11,906 bases of DNA from Lachnospiraceae bacterium (GTDB lineage: Bacteria; Bacillota; Clostridia; Lachnospirales; Lachnospiraceae), in NCBI GenBank assembly GCA_900759225.1, contig CAAEUM010000050.1, forward strand, positions 1 to 11,906. The letters are read 5' to 3'. Positions within the stretch are counted from its first letter, which is position 1. Every line of letters begins with the position of its first letter. Shown here in pieces: positions 1-6,753 of the stretch. Under the pieces are notes generated by a model. The model had not been told where the DNA came from, did not search any database, and saw only the letters and a program-made list of their open reading frames with translations. The translations under genes and the position numbers were made by a program.

Positions 1-1329
1 TTCCATTTCTCCTAAAACCTGATTCTTCTCATCCTTATCATCGGCCTCTACATAGACAGACATAAATCCGTCGAAGGCCAACCTGGACGCAGACGCCGTA
101 AACAGATGGTTTCCAGCGCTGATCTTAACAGAAGTCGTCTCATAAACGGCAGGAGCCATACGGCTGGCTGCAAAGCGTTTCCAGATCAGCTGGTACAGGC
201 GGAACAGATCCCTTGATAGAGATTCCTTTACAAGAACCGGTGTCAGGGAAATATCCGTAGGACGGATCGCCTCATGTGCATCCTGGATTTTCGCTGTTCC
301 CTTTTTCGCCTGTTCCCCTGCTGCCACATAAGTTTCACCATAATTAGCCCGTACAAACTCTCTGGCAGATGCATCTGCTTCCTCTGCAATACGAGTTGAA
401 TCTGTACGCAGATAAGTAATAAGGCCAATCGTGCCATGTCCCTTTACCTCAACGCCCTCGTAAAGCTGCTGAGCCAAGCGCATTGTTTTCTGAGTGGAAA
501 AATTAAGGGCCTTTGACGCCTCCTGCTGAAGGGTACTGGTCGTAAAGGGAATAGGAGCCTTTTTGATCCGCTCCCCCTTTTTCACCTCATCTACCATATA
601 ATCGCAGCCCTCAAGCTGAGAAAGGATCTCATCCAGCTCTTTTTTACTGCGTATCACAGACTTGCTGTTTTTCCCGTCCCTGGTCCCGTAATACCTGGCT
701 TCCAGGCTCTTCTTAGCACCTTTAAGCTTTAGTTCTGCCTCCAGATTCCAATACTCTTCCGGAATAAAGGCATTGATCTCATCCTCCCGGTCACATATCA
801 TGCGCAGTGCGACAGATTGGACACGTCCGGCGCTTAAGCCTCTTTTTACCTTTGCCCAAAGCAGCGGACTGATGCGGTAGCCCACCATACGGTCCAACAT
901 TCTTCTTGTCTGCTGGGCATCTACCAGATTCATATCCAGCTCCCGAGGGGCCTTTAAGGAGGCCTTCACTGCATTTTTGGTAATCTCATTAAAACTGATA
1001 CGGTATACTTCCTTCCCTTTCACCTCATCCAGCTTTAATGCCTTCATCAGATGCCAGGAAATTGCTTCTCCCTCGCGGTCAGGGTCCGTTGCCAGATAAA
1101 TTTTATCTGCTTTTTTTACTTCCTTGCGAAGCTTTGCCAGCACATCGCCTTTTCCCCGAATCGTAATATACTTGGGTTCAAAATCATGCTCCTCATCAAA
1201 CCCCAGCTGGCTTTTTGGGAGGTCGCGCACATGACCTCCGGAGGCATCCACCTCATAGTTACTCCCCAAAAATTTCTTGATCGTTTTCACCTTGGCTGGT
1301 GACTCCACAATTACCAGGTACTTCGCCAT
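1..1329 (-). CDS. topA: DNA topoisomerase I (type IA), C-terminus cut by window edge
   Basis: TopA relaxes negatively supercoiled DNA by cutting one strand through a 5'-phosphotyrosine and passing the other strand. The visible 443 residues begin MAKYLVIVESPAKVKTI, the TOPRIM start with the catalytic Glu9. The acidic metal-binding triad segment ATDPDREGEA has Asp82 and Asp84. The active-site motif ITYLRTDSTR places the nucleophile at Tyr306 (codon 412-414). The segment GLSAGRVQSVALR is also typical. The frame is open from the ATG at 1329 to base 1, so the rest of the core and the C-terminal zinc-ribbon region lie outside the window. An AAGGAG ribosome binding site sits 6 nt before the ATG. The gene follows dprA after 38 bp and is probably cotranscribed with comM and dprA. 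The identification is secure from the motifs; only the missing C-terminal part cannot be assessed. Confidence 0.97.
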   Translation of the reverse strand, partial: MAKYLVIVESPAKVKTIKKFLGSNYEVDASGGHVRDLPKSQLGFDEEHDFEPKYITIRGKGDVLAKLRKEVKKADKIYLATDPDREGEAISWHLMKALKLDEVKGKEVYRISFNEITKNAVKASLKAPRELDMNLVDAQQTRRMLDRMVGYRISPLLWAKVKRGLSAGRVQSVALRMICDREDEINAFIPEEYWNLEAELKLKGAKKSLEARYYGTRDGKNSKSVIRSKKELDEILSQLEGCDYMVDEVKKGERIKKAPIPFTTSTLQQEASKALNFSTQKTMRLAQQLYEGVEVKGHGTIGLITYLRTDSTRIAEEADASAREFVRANYGETYVAAGEQAKKGTAKIQDAHEAIRPTDISLTPVLVKESLSRDLFRLYQLIWKRFAASRMAPAVYETTSVKISAGNHLFTASASRLAFDGFMSVYVEADDKDEKNQVLGEME

Positions 1330-1367
1330 TACAAAACTCCTTATCCCTGCTTCGCTATTAATCTATA

Positions 1368-2489
1368 TCAATCTGCTTCTATCTTCCTTGTGTAATACAG
1401 GCCTGTAACCTGCACTGCAAAACCCTCCAGCTCCAGATTCAGTAAAGCACCCATTGTACTGCTGATTGACAATCCGGTTCTGGCCGCCAGCTCTTCCGCA
1501 TGCCTGGGCCTGGAATCTAGGAAACTATACACCATTTTTTCATTCTTGGCAAGTCCCTTACTGCTTTTTCCAGTGGAAAGCCCTTCTTTTTTGTAAACAA
1601 TCCCCAAATTTTCCAACACCTCAGCCGGTGAGAGAAGAATACCTGCTCCGGATTCAATCAGGCTGTTGCAGCCCTCACTGAGAGGATCACTTACACGCCC
1701 GGGAAGTGCAAATATATCCTTTCCCTGCTCTAACCCAAGCTCCGCCGTGATCAGGGAACCGCTTTTTTTCCTGGCCTCCATTACAAGGATCACATCGGAT
1801 AGCCCGCTTATGATCCGGTTGCGTATAGGAAAATTCCTTGCAAGGGGAGCTGCGCCCAGAGGATATTCCGACAGGATCCCTCCCGTATTTACAATCTGCT
1901 CATACAAATCATAGTTTTCCTTTGGATAACATATATTAATGCCGCAGCCCATTACTGCAAAGGTAGACCCTTTTCCCTCAAGAGCCCCTCTGTGTCCAGC
2001 GCTGTCAATGCCGGCAGCAAGGCCGCTGATAACGGAAACGCCATTCTGAGCCAGCTCCTGTGCCATAACATAAGCCATCTGCTTCCCATAGTCTGTACAG
2101 ACCCGTGCTCCAATAACCGCTGCGCTTGGTTTATTTTCATCCGGCAATCTGCCCTTTACATAAAGCCCCATGGGATAATCATAAATATGCAGAAGACGCT
2201 GCGGATATTCCTTTTCAAAAGGGGTAACAAAACAGATCCCATGCCTGCTTAAATCCCGATATTCTTCTATAAACCGTCCTGCTTCCCTTTTCCATAAATC
2301 ATATTGCTCTGCCCGTTCCTGCCTGTGCAGGATTCCCCACTCCATCAGCTGCATTCCTTCTATATAATAAGCATCCTCACAGCTTCCAGCTTTCTCAATA
2401 AGCCTTCGGATCTGCAACGGGCTAAAGCCCGGTATCTGACAAAGCCAGTAAAGGATTTCTTTTTCCCGTTCTTTCATTTCTATCCCCAT
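1368..2489 (-). CDS. dprA: DNA-processing protein DprA (Smf)
   Basis: DprA protects single-stranded DNA entering during natural transformation and loads RecA on it; homologues are also widespread in bacteria not known to be competent. The 373 residues show an N-terminal helical region (about 1-80). A Rossmann-like core (about 85-295) carries VIGARVCTDYG (125-135), SGLAAGID (155-162) and FPIRNRIISGLS (220-231), the family signature for ssDNA binding. A C-terminal winged-helix-like segment (about 312-368) reads LAARTGLSISSTMGALLNLE, as in the DprA WH domain. The usual GSR motif is GAR here, a mild variation. The start at 2489 is chosen because GGAGG lies 7 nt upstream; a second ATG four codons later (2477) is possible. 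The start lies inside the end of comM (10-bp overlap), which suggests translational coupling. The stop is TGA. Confidence 0.96.
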   Translation of the reverse strand: MGIEMKEREKEILYWLCQIPGFSPLQIRRLIEKAGSCEDAYYIEGMQLMEWGILHRQERAEQYDLWKREAGRFIEEYRDLSRHGICFVTPFEKEYPQRLLHIYDYPMGLYVKGRLPDENKPSAAVIGARVCTDYGKQMAYVMAQELAQNGVSVISGLAAGIDSAGHRGALEGKGSTFAVMGCGINICYPKENYDLYEQIVNTGGILSEYPLGAAPLARNFPIRNRIISGLSDVILVMEARKKSGSLITAELGLEQGKDIFALPGRVSDPLSEGCNSLIESGAGILLSPAEVLENLGIVYKKEGLSTGKSSKGLAKNEKMVYSFLDSRPRHAEELAARTGLSISSTMGALLNLELEGFAVQVTGLYYTRKIEAD

Positions 2490-4015
2490 AATGTTTCCTC
2501 CAGCGTCCGATATCCGAATGCCTCCGCCAGATGCTCTGTCCTGATCTGTTCCTGCCCTTCCAGGTCTGCAATGGTCCTGGAAACCTTTAAAACCTTATAG
2601 TATCCTCTGACACTAAGGTTTCTGGCCTTATAAACCCTGGCAGCAAATGATGTCTCTTCCTTTCCAAGGCTGCAGTACTGCTTTATTTCCTTTGCACCCA
2701 TACGGCTGTTAAACCGTATTTTAGTTCCCTGAAACCGCTTCTGCTGTATGATTCTGGCCTTCTCTATACGCTTCCGTATAACAGCAGAGCTCTCACCTTT
2801 TTTTGCTCCCTGCCCCAGCTGTTCAAAGGTAACCGGAGAGATTTCAGCGCATATATCAAAGCGGTCAAGGATCGGACGGGAAATCCGGCTTAAATAGGCG
2901 CGCACCTGCTGCTCTGAGCAGTGACACCTGCTTCTGTCTGGATAGAAACCGCAGGGACAGGGATTAAGCGCTGCTACTATCATAAAATCAGCCGGAAATT
3001 CATAGCTTCCAGCCACTCTTCCAATGGTAACCCTTCTCTCCTCCAGCGGCTGTCTTAAAGCCTCCAGCGCTGCTTTGCTAAAAAGCGGAAGCTCATCTAA
3101 AAACAAAACGCCTCCAGAAGCCAGAGATAGTTCTCCAGGGTGAGGCACCATTCCTCCCCCAGTAAGACCCTGAGGGGAAATGGTATGGTGAGGACTTCGA
3201 AAGGGCCGCCTTGAAAGCAGCGGTTTTCCCTTTGGAAGAAGTCCGCATATACTGTACACCTTGGAAATTTCAATATCCTCCTCCCTTGTAAGGGAAGGGA
3301 GGATCGTCGGAAGGCGTTTGGCAATCATGGTTTTTCCTGTACCTGCGCTTCCGTTTAGCATCAGACCATGCATACCGGCAGACGCTACCTCTGCAGCCCT
3401 CCTAGCTGCAAGCTGTCCTCTGACCTCTGAAAAATCCACATCATAATCTTCTTTTGCTTCCCTAAGAGTCCATGGTTCTTCATCCCTATATGCCACAAGC
3501 TGCTCCGGGTTTTGAAGCATTCCGACCATCTGTTTCAGGGTTTCTACACCGATCATCTGAAGTCCCTCAACTACCTTTCCTTCCCTTACATTTTCCTTTG
3601 GCAGGAAACAGCGCTTTAAGCCACATCTTTTCGCCTCCATTACAAGAGGCAGAACGCCGCTTACAGGCTTCACCTGACCATCCAGCCCCAGCTCGCCAAT
3701 GATCATGCTGTCCTTTAACTGGCTTGTATCTGCCAGGGAAAAACCTCCCAAAACGGCAACTGCCATTGGGAGGTCAAAGGCAGTTCCTCCCTTTCGGATC
3801 CCTGCCGGTGACAAATTCACAGTAATCTTTTTTGCTGTCAAACGAAATCCGGAATTTTTCATTGCCGTCCTCACTCTGTCCTGTGACTCCTTTACTTCCG
3901 AGGATGGCTGGCCTGTAATATAAAACCCCGGAAGCCCGTCTGAAACATCTGCCTCTACGGATACAAGAAATCCCTCAACTCCATAGATTCCTCCGCTGTA
4001 AACCTGCGTAAACAT
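2480..4015 (-). CDS. comM: Mg-chelatase-like AAA+ ATPase ComM/YifB
   Basis: This family (YifB/ComM) is a hexameric AAA+ helicase. In Haemophilus and Vibrio, ComM promotes branch migration during integration of transforming DNA. The 511-residue product has an N-terminal Lon-protease-like fold domain (about 1-125, with LSPAGIRKGGTAFDLPMA). The AAA+ core has Walker A GSAGTGKT (222-229) and Walker B VLFLDE (303-308). The finger NPCPCG...CHC carries Cys353, 355, 364 and 366. The C-terminal Mg-chelatase domain is present to the end. The reading frame can begin 16 codons earlier at 4063, but 4015 is preferred: the family starts MF..VYS..., and an AGGGGG site lies 6 nt before this ATG. An AAAGGA site 9 nt before 4063 leaves the longer form possible. 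The gene overlaps dprA at its end, which fits a DNA-uptake processing pair. Confidence 0.96.
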   Translation of the reverse strand: MFTQVYSGGIYGVEGFLVSVEADVSDGLPGFYITGQPSSEVKESQDRVRTAMKNSGFRLTAKKITVNLSPAGIRKGGTAFDLPMAVAVLGGFSLADTSQLKDSMIIGELGLDGQVKPVSGVLPLVMEAKRCGLKRCFLPKENVREGKVVEGLQMIGVETLKQMVGMLQNPEQLVAYRDEEPWTLREAKEDYDVDFSEVRGQLAARRAAEVASAGMHGLMLNGSAGTGKTMIAKRLPTILPSLTREEDIEISKVYSICGLLPKGKPLLSRRPFRSPHHTISPQGLTGGGMVPHPGELSLASGGVLFLDELPLFSKAALEALRQPLEERRVTIGRVAGSYEFPADFMIVAALNPCPCGFYPDRSRCHCSEQQVRAYLSRISRPILDRFDICAEISPVTFEQLGQGAKKGESSAVIRKRIEKARIIQQKRFQGTKIRFNSRMGAKEIKQYCSLGKEETSFAARVYKARNLSVRGYYKVLKVSRTIADLEGQEQIRTEHLAEAFGYRTLEETLWG

Positions 4016-4104
4016 AAACTGCCCCCTTTTTTGCCTGAATGAAGCAGATCGGCCTCTGTCCATACAGGCATTTCCTTTGTTGTCCTATGGATTCTAATTT
4101 TGAA

Positions 4105-4166
4105 GTAGCCCTTCTTTTGCCATGAAGCAAAAATTATATAACAGTTCTGCCCTATGAAGAAGCTAC
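4105..4166. repeat. Imperfect inverted repeat around the comM -10 element
   Basis: GTAGC-CC-TTCTT at 4105-4116 is complementary to AAGAA-GCTAC at 4157-4166 (10 pairs with a 2-nt bulge). A small inner hairpin TTGC/GCAA lies at 4117-4120 and 4127-4130. The arms flank the -10 box and the outer arm overlaps the -35. It could be an operator, a structure in read-through RNA from the upstream genes, or chance in an AT-rich spacer. Confidence 0.35.
4133..4161 (-). promoter_or_regulatory. Likely promoter of comM-dprA-topA
   Basis: A perfect -10 hexamer TATAAT on the minus strand occupies 4133-4138. Seventeen bases upstream a weak -35, TTCTTC, occupies 4156-4161. The predicted start of transcription near 4126 would give a leader of about 110 nt before the comM ATG at 4015. 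The poor -35 makes strength uncertain. Confidence 0.5.
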
Positions 4167-4196
4167 CAGATCAATACAGCTTTTGGCTGCAGAAGT

Positions 4197-4226
4197 GAAA
4201 AGACACGCCGTTTTTTCCGACGCTTT
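4197..4226 (-). terminator. Weak hairpin after the radical SAM cassette, possible terminator
   Basis: On the minus strand CGTCG (4218-4222) pairs with CGGCG (4206-4210, one G-U) around a GAAAAAA loop, followed by TGTCTTTTC. This is the only terminator-like structure between the DUF4130 gene and comM. The stem is short and the U-run interrupted, so termination would be leaky at best. The rest of the 4064-4281 gap shows the comM promoter and no further gene. Confidence 0.3.
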
Positions 4227-4281
4227 GAAGAAACAATTAAGATGATTTTACTATACTAAACCTCATAAAAAATAGCAAGGG

Positions 4282-5058
4282 TCAGTCCTGAAATTCCGTC
4301 ATATAAGGCCGGAAGCGCAGAGGCAGGTGATTTCTCTGGCATTCAAGGTTTTTCCGCGGTTCAATGACAATGGCTTTAAAAAAGATATTCCAAAGGTGCC
4401 TGTATTCTTCCTCATCTGTAGGATTCTTAAGAAGCTGCGTCCAGGAAGCCGTTTCTGATTCTTCCCAGTCCCCCTCCATTAAAATCACCTTTTTCCCTGC
4501 CGGATGAAACAGCACCTTTTTCCTTCCCTCGTCATATATCATCCAGTTCTCAGAAGGAAGCCGGTCCGCAAAATGAGAGGACAGTAAAATAAGGACATCA
4601 TGCTTCGGACAGATCCGGCTTACAAGAACATTTCCTGCAGCCTGGGAAAAACGGACAAATTCTCTTAATTTATGAGATTCGTTTGTAACGCCGCGGCAAA
4701 GGCGAAACAGCTCATAAACCGGCGGCAGCTGAAGCATATCAAGAATCTGAGGACCCTTTAAAAACGCCTGTACAAGAAACCGGTAAATAGCATCCCCTCT
4801 TGTTTCCTCTGCGCTCAGTGACGCAATAAAAATAAGCTCATATACTTTGGCAGAAAGATTTCTGTACACTACATTTTTCACCTTAAGTGCCTTCTCTTCC
4901 GAGCGTTCCACCTCCAGATATTGTGTAAACAGCTGTACTTCCCCATATGCATCACAAAGCTCCAGACGTACCTCCTCCGCTTTCCTTCCCTCGCTCCAAA
5001 TATCATAAATCCCGCTTAAAATCCCTTCGAAATCCGGAATGCACCGATATACGATCAT
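4282..5058 (-). CDS. DUF4130 / TIGR03915-type putative DNA repair partner protein
   Basis: The 258-residue protein matches, from memory of the family, the 'probable DNA metabolism protein' that is nearly always encoded beside the radical SAM protein found just upstream here. In other genomes it can be fused to a uracil-DNA-glycosylase-like domain, which is absent here. Its biochemical activity is unknown. Visible family features are an N-terminal start MIVYRCIPDFEGILSGIYD, a central GDAIYRFLVQAF...VYELFRLCRGVTNESHKLREFVRF block, and a C-terminal YRHLWNIFFKAIVIEPRKN...CQRNHLPLRFR ending MTEFQ-D. No signal peptide or membrane segment is seen. The start at 5058 has AGGAGG 8 nt upstream. The gene lies 61 bp after the radical SAM gene without an intervening terminator, so both should be expressed from the SOS-box promoter. 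The stop is TGA, showing that UGA does mean stop here. Function is inferred from context only. Confidence 0.88.
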   Translation of the reverse strand: MIVYRCIPDFEGILSGIYDIWSEGRKAEEVRLELCDAYGEVQLFTQYLEVERSEEKALKVKNVVYRNLSAKVYELIFIASLSAEETRGDAIYRFLVQAFLKGPQILDMLQLPPVYELFRLCRGVTNESHKLREFVRFSQAAGNVLVSRICPKHDVLILLSSHFADRLPSENWMIYDEGRKKVLFHPAGKKVILMEGDWEESETASWTQLLKNPTDEEEYRHLWNIFFKAIVIEPRKNLECQRNHLPLRFRPYMTEFQD

Positions 5059-5119
5059 ACAAAAAACCTCCTGCCATCTAATGTCCAGTCTTCATAAAAC
5101 ACAGCACTGTCAATATCAT

Positions 5120-6646
5120 TTAAAGACTTCCAAGCAGAGCACCAAGTCTGTCTTCCCCTGTCACAGGCATTTCCAGATGCAGATCATCAAACAGCGAAAG
5201 CTGACGGTAGCTGTTTTTATTCTCAATCTCCCAGGCATTGCGCCGTTCCTCCCCAAGCAGTGCACTGGTGATAAAATCCTGGTCCAGCTTTATTCCAGGA
5301 GCCATTGTCCCAAAGCAGGTAATAAAATACCTGGCACGCTTTAAAACAACCCCCATAAGTTTTAAATCCTCAAAGCTAAGGGTTCCTTGTTTCCTGGCAT
5401 CTATGATCCGCTTTGCAGATTTCACGCCCATGCCCGGAACCCGCAAAAGCCGGTTGTAAGGAGCATTACTTATTTCCACTGGAAATTCTTCCAGATGACG
5501 GATAGCCCAGTCGCATTTTGGATCAAGGAATACATTGAAATTAGGTTTATCCTCCGATAACAGCTCATCCGCCTTAAAGCCGTAAAAACGCAGAAGCCAG
5601 TCTGCCTGATACAGCCGGTGCTCCCGCAGCAAAGGCGGCCTAGCGGAAAGATTGGGAAGGCTGCTGTCCTCATTGACAGGAATATAGGCTGAGTAAAAAA
5701 CACGTTTCAGCCCGAAATTTTCATATAATGCCTGGGTAACCGACAGCATCTGATAATCGTTTTCCGGTGTGGCCCCTACAATTAATTGTGTGCTTTGACC
5801 GGCAGGGACAAAGGCCTTTTCTTTATAACAGGAAGCAGGAAGCACCAGAGGATTTTTCACTGTTTCCGGTTTTGCAGCCTCTTTTTTTATTGCTTCATCC
5901 TTTAAAAATATGCCTGCTCCCAAATTTTCCTCTGCCGTCGGACGAATAAGGGATGCACCTCCTGCAAAACCAGCCCGTTCTGTAGCAAAGGTTTTTTTTA
6001 ACCCTCTGTCGTACCCCAAAAGGCGGTTGGAAACAGAAATCCCCTGCTGTATACGCCGCATGGGCTTTAAAATTTTATCACGTGTTTTTCCGGGAGCCAG
6101 CTCCCTTAAGCCCTGGGCTGTAGGAAGCTCCAGATTAATACTCATACGGTCTGCCAGAAAACCAAGCTGCTCTACCAGCTCAGGAGAAGCTCCGGGTATT
6201 GTTTTTACATGGATATAGCCATTAAAATGATGATGATTGCGCAGCTTATAGAGGGTTTCATACAGCTGCTCCATTGTATGATCTGCATTATAAAGGATCC
6301 CGGAGCTTAAAAACAGGCCCTCAATATAGTTCCTTCTGTAAAACTCTATGGTCAGGCGGCAGACCTCATCCGGTGTAAAGGAAGTCCGCAAAACATCATT
6401 CGAGCAGCGGTTCACACAATATTTTCAGTCATAGATACACTGGTTTGTAAAAAGGATCTTAAGCAGGGAAATACATCGGCCATCTGCTGAAAAGCTGTGG
6501 CAGATGCCTGCTTCCACAGAATTTCCCAGGCTCCCCTCTTTTCCCTTCCGCGTCACACCGCTGGAAGTACAGGCCACATCATATTTTGCCGCGTCTGTTA
6601 ATATCTTAAGCTTTTCCTGTAAAGTCAGATTTTCCTGTATCAGCAT
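5120..6646 (-). CDS. Putative DNA modification/repair radical SAM protein with in-frame UGA (candidate selenoprotein)
   Basis: This is one continuous frame of 508 residues interrupted only by UGA at codon 74. The N-terminal part (KLKILTDAAKYDVACTSSG, then GICHSFSADGRCISLL) and the rest match the TIGR03916-type radical SAM family that pairs with the DUF4130 gene downstream. Radical SAM enzymes hold a [4Fe-4S] cluster on CxxxCxxC to cleave S-adenosylmethionine. Here the motif reads C70-IYD-UGA74-KY-C77, so UGA replaces the second cluster cysteine. A helix-hairpin-helix LRVPGMGVKSAKRI lies at about 401-414, and a sliding-clamp-binding pentapeptide QLSLF at 482-486. Residues about 222-277 look like a poorly conserved, Lys/Ala/Glu-rich insertion. 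A GTG at 6415 could only begin a protein lacking the cluster motif, and no ribosome binding site precedes it. The ATG at 6646 has a weak GGTGG site. Substrate and reaction are unknown. Selenocysteine is favoured; nonsense mutation or sequencing error remains open. Confidence 0.85.
6373..6417 (-). promoter_or_regulatory. Possible SECIS-like stem-loop downstream of UGA
   Basis: Bacterial selenocysteine insertion needs a hairpin just 3' of the UGA. From base 8 after the UGA, GUGUGAA (6411-6417) can pair with UUUACAC (6373-6379), and CCG (6408-6410) with CGG (6386-6388). CGAA (6399-6402) can pair with UUUG (6389-6392) around a UGAUGU loop beginning 27 nt after the UGA. The loop has a G at its second position, as in many bacterial elements. 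The stems are short, include G-U pairs and leave sizeable bulges, so this is suggestive only. Confidence 0.3.
6425..6427 (-). other. In-frame UGA at radical SAM cluster cysteine (candidate Sec codon)
   Basis: Read on the minus strand, TGT ATC TAT GAC TGA AAA TAT TGT gives C-I-Y-D-stop-K-Y-C. The frame is unbroken on both sides, and the UGA falls on the second Cys of CxxxCxxC. A UGA at an otherwise invariant Cys is the usual mark of a selenocysteine codon. One change (TGT or TGC to TGA) would also produce it. Confidence 0.6.
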
Positions 6647-6662
6647 CTTTTATTCACCACCA

Positions 6663-6674
6663 GAACGTTTGTTT
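6663..6674. promoter_or_regulatory. LexA (SOS) box 2, one mismatch from a perfect palindrome
   Basis: GAAC-GTTT-GTTT fits the Gram-positive LexA/DinR consensus GAAC-N4-GTTY. It lies just downstream of the predicted transcription start and upstream of the ribosome binding site of the radical SAM gene, where a bound repressor would block initiation. Confidence 0.65.
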
Positions 6675-6683
6675 GTTATCCTC

Positions 6684-6712
6684 AGTCTATCACATGCTTT
6701 TCCAAAAAGCAA
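6684..6712 (-). promoter_or_regulatory. Promoter of the radical SAM/DUF4130 cassette
   Basis: On the minus strand TTGCTT (6707-6712) and TAGACT (6684-6689) are spaced by 17 nt. Transcription would begin near 6677, giving a leader of about 30 nt. The element sits between the two LexA boxes, which supports it being the regulated promoter, although both hexamers deviate from consensus. Confidence 0.55.
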
Positions 6713-6720
6713 GCATTTTT

Positions 6721-6734
6721 AGAACATTTGTTCT
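6721..6734. promoter_or_regulatory. LexA (SOS) box 1, perfect palindrome
   Basis: AGAACATTTGTTCT contains GAAC-N4-GTTC exactly, the core of the Bacillus/Clostridium SOS box. It ends 8 bp upstream of the predicted -35. With box 2 it brackets the promoter, so the downstream cassette is probably repressed by LexA and induced by DNA damage. Confidence 0.78.
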
Positions 6735-6753
6735 GTCCCTTTATAAAATAGGG

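Noticed and set aside
4016..4063. Sixteen-residue N-terminal extension of ComM from the ATG at 4063
   Set aside because: The family begins at the MF..VYS motif and the stronger ribosome binding site is in front of 4015; the longer form is only a possibility.
5120..6415. A separate gene starting at GTG 6415, downstream of a short independent gene 6425-6646
   Set aside because: Both parts are in the same frame, both match consecutive parts of one protein family, no ribosome binding site precedes 6415, and the shorter protein would lack the cluster motif.
6425..6427. UGA read as tryptophan or glycine by a variant genetic code
   Set aside because: dprA and the DUF4130 gene end properly at UGA, and Trp or Gly at this position would destroy the cluster motif.
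6411..6430. A frameshift as the cause of the break in the radical SAM gene
   Set aside because: The frame is identical on both sides of the UGA (1527 nt in total, divisible by three) and the conserved sequence continues directly after it; only one codon is affected.
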